Positions 1 through 6,798 of a stretch of 6,798 nt of DNA are shown here, one piece after another (the stretch's first letter is position 1; the number at the start of each line of letters is the position of its first letter). Made by a program: the position numbers and the translations under genes. The stretch comes from Rhodocyclaceae bacterium. Its GTDB lineage: Bacteria; Pseudomonadota; Gammaproteobacteria; Burkholderiales; Rhodocyclaceae. Below the pieces are notes generated by a model. That model was not told the origin of the DNA. It did no database searches and saw nothing but the letters and a program-made list of their open reading frames with translations. The stretch covers positions 1 to 6,798 of the forward strand of contig JAEUNN010000275.1 in the NCBI GenBank assembly GCA_016791085.1. Direction: 5' to 3'.

Positions 1-2
1 AC

Positions 3-18
3 CTGGCACGGCACTTGC
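3..18 (+). promoter_or_regulatory. Sigma-54 (RpoN) -24/-12 promoter of the urt operon
   Basis: The sequence CTGGCACGGCACTTGC matches the sigma-54 consensus YTGGCACGRNNNTTGCW at every position through TTGC; only the base after it (C instead of A/T) departs. The invariant GG (5-6) and GC (17-18) have exactly 10 bases between them, as sigma-54 requires. With GC at -13/-12, transcription would start near position 30, giving a leader of about 48 nt before the urtA ATG at 78. Urea transport operons are commonly under NtrC and sigma-54 control, so the context fits nitrogen-limitation induction. NtrC enhancer sites would lie upstream of this window and cannot be seen. Promoter activity is inferred from sequence and position. 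Confidence 0.85.
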
Positions 19-66
19 CGATGCCCAAACAAGATGCGCAACGCATCCTCCTCCACCTACCGTCCC

Positions 67-72
67 AGGGAG
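67..72 (+). promoter_or_regulatory. Ribosome binding site of urtA
   Basis: AGGGAG lies 5 nt before the ATG at 78. It is the best Shine-Dalgarno-like sequence near the front of the gene. It supports 78 over the in-frame TTG at 15 and ATG at 21, both of which lie upstream of the predicted transcription start near 30. Confidence 0.75.
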
Positions 73-77
73 CCCAC

Positions 78-1334
78 ATGAAGCGTCGCAGTTTTGTAAA
101 AGCAATAGCCCTTTCTGCTTCGATAGCCGCCATCGGTGCCACGTCCTTTGCCGCTCACGCGGCGGACACCATCAAGGTCGGCATTTTGCACTCTCTGTCC
201 GGAACGATGGCCATTTCGGAAACGGCGCTCAAGGAAACGGCGCTCATGACCATCGAAGAAATCAACGCAGCCGGCGGCGTCATGGGCAAGAAGCTCGAGC
301 CGGTGGTCGTCGACCCCGCCTCGAACTGGCCGCTGTTCGCCGAAAAGGCGCGCCAGCTCATCAGCCAGGACAAGGTCGCCGTGGTGTTCGGCTGCTGGAC
401 CTCGGTATCGCGCAAATCGGTGCTGCCGGTGTTCAAGGAACTGAACGGTCTGCTGTTCTATCCGGTGCAGTACGAAGGCGAAGAGCTCGAAAAGAATGTG
501 TTCTACACCGGCGCGGCACCCAACCAGCAAGCCATTCCGGCGGTCGAATATCTGATGAGCAAGGACGGCGGCAGCGCCAAGCGCTTCGTGCTGCTGGGCA
601 CCGACTATGTCTATCCGCGCACGACCAACAAGATTTTGCGCGCCTTCCTGAAGTCCAAAGGCGTAGCCGAAGCGGACATCATGGAAGACTACACGCCGTT
701 CGGCCACAGCGACTATCAGACCATCATCGCGAAAATCAAGAAATTCGCGTCCGAAGGCAAAAAAACCGCGGTCATCTCGACCATCAACGGTGACTCGAAT
801 GTGCCCTTCTACAAGGAACTCGGCAATGCCGGCCTCAAGGCGACCGACGTACCGGTGGTGGCCTTCTCGGTCGGTGAAGAAGAATTGCGCGGCGTCGACA
901 CGAAACCGCTGGTGGGCCACCTCGCGGCCTGGAATTACTTCATGTCGCTCAAGAACGCGGAAAACGACGGCTTCGTGAAGAAGTACAAGGACTGGGCCGT
1001 CAAGGCCAAGCTGCCGAACGCCGACAAGGTGGTCACCAACGATCCGATGGAAGCCACTTACGTCGGCATCCACATGTGGAAGCAGGCCGTCGAAAAGGCC
1101 AAGTCCACCGACACCGACAAGGTGATCGCCGCGATGGGTGGCCAGACCTTCAAGGCACCGTCGGGCTTCACGCTGACCATGGACAAGACCAACCACCATC
1201 TGCACAAGCCGGTTTATATCGGCGAAATCCGTGCCGACGGCCAGTTCAACGTGGTCTGGAAAACCAAGGAACCGATCCGCGCCCAGCCCTGGAGCCCGTT
1301 CATCCCGGGCAACGAAGGCAAACAGAAGCTGTAA
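78..1334 (+). CDS. urtA: Urea ABC transporter, periplasmic urea-binding protein UrtA
   Basis: 418 aa. This is the high-affinity periplasmic receptor that delivers urea to UrtBC; it belongs to the branched-chain amino acid/amide binding-protein family (Peripla_BP_5 type). Residues 1-28 form a signal peptide with a twin-arginine-like start (RRSFVK, residues 3-8), a hydrophobic stretch and an AHA|AD cleavage site. No cysteine follows the cleavage site, so the mature protein (about 390 aa) should be soluble rather than a lipoprotein. The mature start, with TIKVGILHSLSGTMAISET, is a UrtA hallmark, as are GCWTSVSRKSVLPVF and LFYPVQYEGEE further in. The ATG at 78 is chosen because it has a good ribosome site, begins the signal peptide, and lies downstream of the sigma-54 promoter. 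Mature-region isoleucine codons are all ATC or ATT, unlike the later genes, which suits high expression. It is first in the operon, followed by a hairpin-containing gap. Confidence 0.97.
   Translation: MKRRSFVKAIALSASIAAIGATSFAAHAADTIKVGILHSLSGTMAISETALKETALMTIEEINAAGGVMGKKLEPVVVDPASNWPLFAEKARQLISQDKVAVVFGCWTSVSRKSVLPVFKELNGLLFYPVQYEGEELEKNVFYTGAAPNQQAIPAVEYLMSKDGGSAKRFVLLGTDYVYPRTTNKILRAFLKSKGVAEADIMEDYTPFGHSDYQTIIAKIKKFASEGKKTAVISTINGDSNVPFYKELGNAGLKATDVPVVAFSVGEEELRGVDTKPLVGHLAAWNYFMSLKNAENDGFVKKYKDWAVKAKLPNADKVVTNDPMEATYVGIHMWKQAVEKAKSTDTDKVIAAMGGQTFKAPSGFTLTMDKTNHHLHKPVYIGEIRADGQFNVVWKTKEPIRAQPWSPFIPGNEGKQKL
218..246 (+). repeat. 14-bp direct repeat inside urtA
   Basis: GGAAACGGCGCTCA occurs at 218-231 and again at 233-246, a 15-nt period that keeps frame and encodes ETALK-ETALM in the conserved N-terminal part of mature UrtA. 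Related UrtA proteins have a similar-length segment here, so it is probably codon convergence on a repetitive peptide rather than a recent duplication. Confidence 0.6.
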
Positions 1335-1372
1335 GCGGCGCACGCAGGTCATCCTTTCCTTAGCAAGTCTGC

Positions 1373-1394
1373 GGGCCGGCCTAGCCGCCGGCCC
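1373..1394 (+). promoter_or_regulatory. Intercistronic hairpin between urtA and urtB
   Basis: GGGCCGGC (1373-1380) and GCCGGCCC (1387-1394) form a perfect 8-bp all-GC stem with a 6-nt loop (CTAGCC). No T-run follows, so it is not a standard intrinsic terminator. Its place just after the binding-protein gene resembles the hairpins that protect upstream mRNA or attenuate read-through after malE-type genes, which would keep UrtA in excess over the membrane subunits. That role is inferred. The 75-nt gap around it (1335-1409) shows no other feature. Confidence 0.55.
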
Positions 1395-1409
1395 CATATC
1401 CCGCCTGCC

Positions 1410-3011
1410 ATGAAACAACTAATCGCCAGTCTGCTGCTGTTCGCGGCCATGATCATAAGTCCGGCGCACGCCGCGATCGACCCGGCCATGCTGCAGGGGC
1501 TGGCTGCCGACGATTCGGACGACAAGATCGCCGCGATCGCCAAGGTCGCCGCACTCGCCGATGCCGACGCCTTGCGCGTGCTGACAGCGATGTCCAAGGA
1601 CAATCTGATGGCCGCCGGGGACAAGTTGTATGTCGCCGACGGCGACAAACTTACCGATGCCGCCACGGGCGCCGCAGTCGACGCGCGGCCCGCCGGCCTG
1701 GACACCCTCACGATCAATAATCGCGTGCGCAGCGCGCTGGATTCGGCGCTGGCCGGATTGCGGCTGTTTTCGACCAGCCGCGACAAGCGCCTGGCCGCCG
1801 CACGCGAACTGCAGGATTCCGCCGACGAAGCCCTGTTGCCGCTGCTGGAGCGCGCGCTCAAGTCGGAACAGGACGCCGCGATACGCGACATGCTGCAGAT
1901 CGCCCGTGCCGTGGCTACCCTGCAGAGCGCCGACGGCGCGATACGCCTACAGGCGGCCAAGGATTTGAGCGCATCGAGCAATCCGGCCGTCAAATCCATG
2001 CTGCTCGCGCGCCTGCAGAAACAGGGCGACGCCTATGCCGAACCCGACGACAAGGTGCGCGCCGAAATCGAGGATGCCATCAAGCAGATCGACAAGCGCC
2101 TGGCCCGCGCCGACGCCCTGTCGCGCATATTCACGGGCCTGTCGCTGGGTTCCATCCTGCTGCTCGCGGCGCTGGGCCTCGCCATCACTTATGGCGTGAT
2201 GGGCGTGATCAACATGGCGCACGGCGAACTGCTCATGGTCGGCGCCTATGCCGCCTATGCCATGCAGGGCGTGTTCCGCGCGCACTGGCCGAATTACACC
2301 GACTGGTACCTGGTGGCGGCCATTCCGGTGGCGTTTTTCGCGGCCGCCGCGGTGGGTGTGCTCATGGAGCGCACGGTCATACGTTTCCTGTACGGCCGCC
2401 CGCTGGAAACCCTGCTCGCCACCTGGGGCCTGTCGCTGGTGCTGATACAGGCCGCGCGCGTGCTGTTCGGCGCGCAGAACGTGGAAGTCGCCAATCCGGG
2501 CTGGATGTCGGGCGCCATAGAGGTGTTGCCGAATGTCGTGCTGCCGTGGAACCGCATCATCATCATAGGGTTTGCGGCATTCGTGCTGAGCCTGGTGTGG
2601 CTGCTCATGAACCGCACGCGGCTCGGCATGTTCGTGCGCGCGGTCACGCAAAACCGCTCCATGGCCGGCTGCGTGGGCGTGCCCACGGCACGCATCGATA
2701 CGTTGGCGTTCGCGATCGGCGCCGGCATCGCCGGTCTGGGCGGTCTCGCGCTGTCGCAGATCGCCAACGTCGGACCCGACATGGGCCAGGGTTATATCGT
2801 CGATTCCTTCATGGTGGTGGTGCTGGGCGGTGTCGGCCAGCTGGCCGGCGCGGTATGGGCCGCCATGGGCCTGGGCGTCGCCACCAAATTCCTGGAAGGC
2901 TGGGCCGGCGCGGTCATCGCAAAAATTCTCGTGCTGGTATTCATCATCGTTTTCATCCAGAAACGCCCGCAAGGCCTGTTCGCGATGAAAGGCCGCTTCG
3001 TCGAAAGCTGA
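1410..3011 (+). CDS. urtB: Urea ABC transporter, permease UrtB (long form with periplasmic domain)
   Basis: 533 aa. One of two membrane subunits forming the urea channel; LivH-type permease (BPD_transp_2). Residues 1-22 look like a signal peptide (hydrophobic core, then PAHAA). Residues 23-235 form a soluble, alanine-rich helical region with HEAT-like pairs (around 35-60 and 123-202) that should lie in the periplasm. The permease proper begins near 241, with the family motif around 257-275 (ITYGVMGVINMAHGELLMVG), about eight hydrophobic segments, the cytoplasmic coupling loop near 410-430 (RAVTQNRSMAGCVGVP) and the typical end RPQGLFAMKGR. LivH is only about 300 aa; the N-terminal extension is usual in proteobacterial UrtB but its role is not established. 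No clear Shine-Dalgarno precedes the ATG at 1410; this start is chosen because it begins the signal peptide. urtC follows after 7 nt. Confidence 0.96.
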   Translation: MKQLIASLLLFAAMIISPAHAAIDPAMLQGLAADDSDDKIAAIAKVAALADADALRVLTAMSKDNLMAAGDKLYVADGDKLTDAATGAAVDARPAGLDTLTINNRVRSALDSALAGLRLFSTSRDKRLAAARELQDSADEALLPLLERALKSEQDAAIRDMLQIARAVATLQSADGAIRLQAAKDLSASSNPAVKSMLLARLQKQGDAYAEPDDKVRAEIEDAIKQIDKRLARADALSRIFTGLSLGSILLLAALGLAITYGVMGVINMAHGELLMVGAYAAYAMQGVFRAHWPNYTDWYLVAAIPVAFFAAAAVGVLMERTVIRFLYGRPLETLLATWGLSLVLIQAARVLFGAQNVEVANPGWMSGAIEVLPNVVLPWNRIIIIGFAAFVLSLVWLLMNRTRLGMFVRAVTQNRSMAGCVGVPTARIDTLAFAIGAGIAGLGGLALSQIANVGPDMGQGYIVDSFMVVVLGGVGQLAGAVWAAMGLGVATKFLEGWAGAVIAKILVLVFIIVFIQKRPQGLFAMKGRFVES

Positions 3012-3018
3012 GCGCACC

Positions 3019-4259
3019 ATGACCCGAATTACGACCGATGCGCGCACCGTCGCGCTAACGCGGAAAAGCCGCCTGCTGCTGATGGGCGGACTTGCGCTCG
3101 CCTGGGGCGTGGTACCGCTGCTGGCGCTGGTGCTGCCGGCCGGCAATCCGCTGCACCTGTCCGATTACGCGCTTACCCTGACCGGAAAGATCCTGTGTTA
3201 TGCCACGGTCGCCGTGGCGCTCGATCTGATCTGGGGTTACGCCGGCATCCTGTCGCTCGGGCACGGGCTGTTTTTCGCGCTCGGCGGCTACGCCTTCGGC
3301 ATGTACCTCATGCGGTCCATAGGGCGCGACGGCAACTATCAGAGCGATCTGCCCGACTTCATGGTGTTCCTGGACTGGAAAGAACTGCCGTGGTTCTGGC
3401 ACGGCACGGATTCTTTCGTCTGGAGCATGTTGCTGGTGCTGCTGGTGCCGGCCGCGCTGGCCTGGGTGTTCGGCTTTTTCGCGTTCCGCTCGCGCATCAA
3501 GGGCGTGTATTTTTCCATCATTACGCAAGCCCTCACCTACGCGGCCATGCTGCTGTTCTTCCGCAACGAAACCGGCTTCGGCGGCAACAACGGCTTCACC
3601 GATTTCAAGCGCGTGCTGGGCTTTCCGATCACCGCGCCGGAAACCCGCGTGGTGCTGTTCGGCCTGTCGGCAACATTGCTGATGGGCGCCATCGTGCTGG
3701 GGCGCGTGCTCATCACGTCGAAATTCGGACGCGTGCTCATGGCCACCCGCGACGCCGAATCGCGCGTCATGTTCCTGGGCTATCAGCCGCTGTATTACAA
3801 GCTCACGGTATGGACCTTGTCGGCCATGTTGTGCGCGCTGGCCGGCGCGCTCTATGTGCCGCAGGTGGGCATCATCAACCCGTCCGAAATGTCCCCCGCC
3901 AATTCCATCGAAATCGCCATCTGGGTCGCGGTGGGCGGGCGCGGCACGCTGATCGGCCCGGTATTCGGCGCGGCGATTGTAAACCTCGCGAAAAGCTGGT
4001 TCACCATGAGTTTCCCGGAATACTGGCTGTTTTTCCTGGGCCTCATGTTCATTCTGGTCACACTGTGGCTGCCGGACGGCGTCGTAGGCCTGTGGCGCAA
4101 ATTGCGCGCCGGCCGCGCCGCCAGGCGCGCGGCCGCCGACACCGCGGCGGCCACAGTTGCGCCACCCGCGCCCACCACGCCGGCGCCTGCACCGGCAGCC
4201 GGCGGCGGCGACAAATCTGCCGCGCCCGGCGTCAGTGGCGCCATCGCGAAAGGAGCATG

Positions 4260-4260
<1 letters not shown>
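3019..4260 (+). CDS. urtC: Urea ABC transporter, permease UrtC
   Basis: 413 aa. Second membrane subunit of the urea importer, LivM-type, pairing with UrtB. Hydrophobic segments lie at about 20-40, 52-97 (two), 133-155, 163-182, 210-232, 262-282, 295-320 and 332-352. Family marks are LIWGYAGILSLGHGLFFALG (70-89), the GFGGNNGFTDF loop (186-196), the cytoplasmic coupling loop RDAESRVMFLGYQPLYYKL (244-262), VAVGGRGTLIGPVFGA (303-318) and LWLPDGVVGL near the end of the membrane part. From about residue 363 the protein carries a roughly 50-residue Arg/Ala- then Ala/Pro-rich tail of low complexity, probably cytoplasmic and disordered; it is not needed for the permease fold. The ATG at 3019 sits 7 nt after the urtB stop with only a weak GAG ahead, suggesting translational coupling. 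Its stop overlaps the urtD start. Confidence 0.96.

Positions 4261-4262
<2 letters not shown>
4251..4262 (+). promoter_or_regulatory. urtD ribosome site and TGATG stop-start overlap with urtC
   Basis: AGGAG (4251-4255) lies inside the last codons of urtC. The urtC TGA (4258-4260) shares its final A with an ATG at 4260, giving TGATG, a standard translational-coupling junction. An adjacent in-frame ATG at 4257 is only 1 nt from AGGAG, too close for good initiation, so 4260 (4 nt spacing) is preferred. Confidence 0.65.
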
Positions 4263-5114
<852 letters not shown>

Positions 5115-5146
5115 CGCGCCCGTGCCGGGAACAATCGCAGCGAATC

Positions 5147-5150
5147 AGGG
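5147..5150 (+). promoter_or_regulatory. Ribosome binding site of urtE
   Basis: AGGG lies 6 nt before the ATG at 5157. It directly abuts the in-frame TTG at 5151, which rules that codon out as the likely start. Confidence 0.6.
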
Positions 5151-5156
5151 TTGCTC

Positions 5157-5849
5157 ATGCTCAAAATCGAAAACCTCAATCAGTATTACGGCGGCAGCCA
5201 TATCCTGCGCAACCTCGAATTCGAGGTGCCGGCCGGAAAGGTGACCACGCTATTGGGCCGTAACGGGGTGGGCAAAACCACGTTGCTCAAAACCCTCATG
5301 GGGCTGGTGCCGGCGGCAACCGGCAGCGTGCGCTTTTACGATGCCGACCTCACGCGCGCGCCGGCCTACCAGCGCGTGCGCGCGGGCATGGCCTATGTGC
5401 CGCAAGGGCGCGAAATTTTCCCGCGCCTGACCGTCGAGGAAAATCTGCAGATGGGGCTCGCCACCAAGACGCGCGGCACCCCGGTACCCGATCGCATATT
5501 CGAAATGTTCCCGGTGCTCAAACAAATGATGCGCCGGCGCGGCGGTGACCTGTCGGGCGGCCAGCAACAACAGCTGGCGATAGGGCGGGCGCTGGCGATG
5601 GGACCGAAACTGCTAATCCTCGACGAACCCACGGAAGGCATACAGCCTTCCATCATCAAGGACATAGAACGCGCCATCCGCGCGCTCGCCGCCACCGGCG
5701 AAATGGCCATACTGCTGGTGGAACAGTATTATGATTTCGCGCGCTCGCTGGCCGACCACTACCTGCTCATGGAGCGCGGCGAAATCATACGGCGCGGGCG
5801 CGGCGAGGATATCGAGCGCGATGGCATACGGGAACTGCTGGCGGTGTAA
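5157..5849 (+). CDS. urtE: Urea ABC transporter, ATP-binding protein UrtE
   Basis: 230 aa, the usual UrtE length. Second cytoplasmic ATPase of the urea importer, LivF-like, pairing with UrtD. It begins [19 protein letters not shown], characteristic of UrtE. Walker A is GRNGVGKTT (34-42), the Q-loop is VPQGREIFP (Q83), the signature is [15 protein letters not shown] (132-146), and Walker B is [15 protein letters not shown] (152-166, catalytic E157). At the H-loop position the sequence is LVEQYYDFA, with Gln190 instead of His; LivF/UrtE proteins commonly have Gln here while the partner keeps His. ATG 5157 is chosen over TTG 5151 for ribosome-site spacing and family start. Seven of its 16 isoleucine codons are ATA. 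It is separated from urtD by 42 nt and from ureD by 27 nt, so it links transport to the urease genes. Confidence 0.97.
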
Positions 5850-5853
5850 CAAA

Positions 5854-5869
5854 GCGGGGGCCACCCCGC
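5854..5869 (+). promoter_or_regulatory. Hairpin between urtE and ureD
   Basis: GCGGGG (5854-5859) and CCCCGC (5864-5869) form a 6-bp all-GC stem with the loop GCCA, ending 7 nt before the ureD ATG. No T-run follows, so it is not a standard terminator. The G-run is the only purine-rich stretch near the ureD start, so the stem could hide whatever ribosome site ureD has. The function is inferred. Confidence 0.45.
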
Positions 5870-5876
5870 CTTGCGC

Positions 5877-6716
5877 ATGATCGCGCACGAATTGCCCGTA
5901 GCGGGCTGGGAAGCGCAGCTTGCGTTGCGCGTCGAGCGCCGCGACGGCCGCAGCGTGCTCGCGCACAATCTGCATCGCGGCCCGCTGCGGCTGCAAAAAG
6001 CCCTGTACCCGGAAGGCGAACGCGTTTGCCACGGCATCGTGGTGCATCCGCCTGCCGGCGTGGCGGGCGGGGACCGGCTCACGCTGCAGGCCGAAATCGG
6101 TGCCGGCGCACACGCATTGCTGACCACCCCGGGCGCCGGCAAGTGGTACCGCTCGAACGGCCCGCGCGCGCGCCAAACCCTGCACTTCGAACTGGGCCCG
6201 GGCGCCGTCCTGGAGTGGCTGCCGCAGGAAAGCATAGTATTCGACGCCGCGCGCGCCGATCTCGATTGCAGCGTGCAACTGGCTGCCGGGGCGGTCTATC
6301 TGGGCATGGAAATACTGTGTCTGGGCCGCACCGGATCGGGCGAACGTTTTACGCGCGGCGACTTGCGGTTGGCCACCGAAATACGGCGCGAAGGCCGTAC
6401 GCTATGGCTGGAACAGGCTGCCATCGCGGGCGGCGGCGCGCTGCTGCACTCCCCCGCCGGGCTGGCCGGCCAGCCGGTATGCGGCAGCTTCCTGGCGGTG
6501 GCCGAGGGGCTGGGACGCAGCCACCTGGACGCCTGCCGCAGCGTCGAAGCGCAGGCCGGAACGGGCGCCGTGAGCTTGCTGCCGGATTTGCTGGTGGCGC
6601 GCTATCTGGGCGCTTCGGCGGCCGCCGCGCGCGCCTATTTCACTGCCGTTTGGGATATGCTGCGCCTGCCGCTCGTCGGCCTTCCCGCCTCCACTCCGCG
6701 AATCTGGAATACCTGA
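5877..6716 (+). CDS. ureD: Urease accessory protein UreD (nickel-insertion chaperone)
   Basis: 279 aa, normal for UreD (called UreH in some species). It binds apo-urease and, with UreF, UreG and UreE, helps insert the two nickel ions and carbamylate the active-site lysine; cytoplasmic. Family marks in order: [14 protein letters not shown] (34-47), [12 protein letters not shown] (57-68), [13 protein letters not shown] (81-93), [13 protein letters not shown] (113-125), the [20 protein letters not shown] stretch (188-207), and the C-terminal PRIWNT. ATG 5877 is preferred; TTG at 5871 is in frame two codons earlier. Neither has a clear ribosome site, apart from a G-run caught in a hairpin just upstream. 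It is first of the urease genes, and the ureA start is 2 nt past its stop, the usual ureDABC order. UreE, UreF and UreG are not in this window. Confidence 0.95.
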
Positions 6717-6718
6717 AC

Positions 6719-6798
6719 ATGGAACTTACCCCGCGCGAAAAGGACAAGTTGCTCATATTCACCGCCGCCCTGCTGGCCGAGCGCCGGCGCGCACGCGG
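6719..6798 (+). CDS. ureA: Urease gamma subunit UreA (5' part, cut by window end)
   Basis: Only 26 full codons are visible, reading [20 protein letters not shown] and then ERRRAR; this is the strongly conserved N-terminus of the roughly 100-aa urease gamma subunit. UreA is one of three structural subunits (with UreB and UreC) of the nickel enzyme that hydrolyses urea to ammonia and carbamate. The ATG lies 2 nt after the ureD stop, so translation is probably coupled; no clear Shine-Dalgarno is seen ahead of it. A ureA fused to ureB, as in Helicobacter, cannot be excluded because the 3' end is outside the window. Confidence 0.93.

Noticed and set aside
15..50. A sigma-70 promoter starting from TTGCCG at 15-20
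   Set aside because: No TATAAT-like -10 element is found at 16-18 nt spacing; the TTGC is better explained as the sigma-54 -12 element.
15..77. An N-terminal extension of UrtA starting at TTG 15 or ATG 21
   Set aside because: It would put 19-21 residues ahead of a clear signal peptide, has no ribosome site, and lies upstream of the predicted transcript start near 30.
1335..1409. An intrinsic terminator or separate promoter between urtA and urtB
   Set aside because: The hairpin lacks a T-run, and no convincing -35/-10 or -24/-12 pair is visible in the gap.
57..1418. A 453-codon open frame on the - strand opposite urtA
   Set aside because: It is the codon-position mirror of a GC-rich gene. 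The protein is rich in His, Arg and Asp without recognisable domains, whereas urtA on the other strand is unmistakable.
1947..3146. A 399-codon - strand frame opposite urtB and the start of urtC
   Set aside because: It is a low-complexity His/Arg/Gln-rich shadow of urtB with no domain, ribosome site or gene-like composition.
3396..3412. A second CTGGCACGGCAC inside urtC, identical to the -24 half of the operon promoter
   Set aside because: The -12 half is missing: GGATT follows where TTGC is required. It encodes the Trp-His-Gly-Thr stretch of UrtC.
3195..4256. Long upstream open frame in the urtD reading frame, overlapping most of urtC, as if UrtD were 639 aa
   Set aside because: The upstream part is a shifted reading of urtC, rich in Arg, His and Gly without domains. 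The true urtD start has a ribosome site and the usual stop-start overlap.

Overview
The window is most of a urea acquisition and breakdown operon, all on the + strand: urtA-urtB-urtC-urtD-urtE (the five-subunit ABC transporter for urea), then ureD (urease maturation chaperone) and the first 26 codons of ureA (urease gamma subunit), which runs off the right edge. All the genes are intact except ureA, which is cut by the window end. The DNA is GC-rich. Gene order, the long UrtB with a periplasmic N-terminal domain, and the sigma-54 promoter point to a proteobacterium, most likely a betaproteobacterium. Genus cannot be read from this sequence.

Layout: positions 3-18 hold a near-perfect -24/-12 (sigma-54) promoter with a predicted transcription start near 30 and a 48-nt leader. 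urtA (78-1334) is followed by a 75-nt gap with a strong GC hairpin. urtB (1410-3011), urtC (3019-4260) and urtD (4260-5114) are tightly packed: a 7-nt gap, then a 1-nt TGATG overlap. A 42-nt gap, with a hairpin over the urtD stop codon, leads to urtE (5157-5849). A 27-nt gap with another hairpin leads to ureD (5877-6716). ureA begins 2 nt later at 6719. No other gene is credible on either strand, and no gap is longer than 80 bases.

How the genes work together: UrtA captures urea in the periplasm, UrtB and UrtC form the membrane channel, and UrtD and UrtE hydrolyse ATP to drive import. UreD then helps load nickel into urease, whose first structural gene starts at the right edge, so imported urea is split to ammonia and CO2. 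The sigma-54 promoter implies induction by nitrogen limitation through NtrC, although any NtrC sites would lie left of the window.

This is a known system, not a new one. The points worth a second look concern regulation and subunit dosage: the promoter, the three intercistronic hairpins, the ATA-codon contrast between urtA and the later genes, and the uncharacterised periplasmic domain of UrtB.
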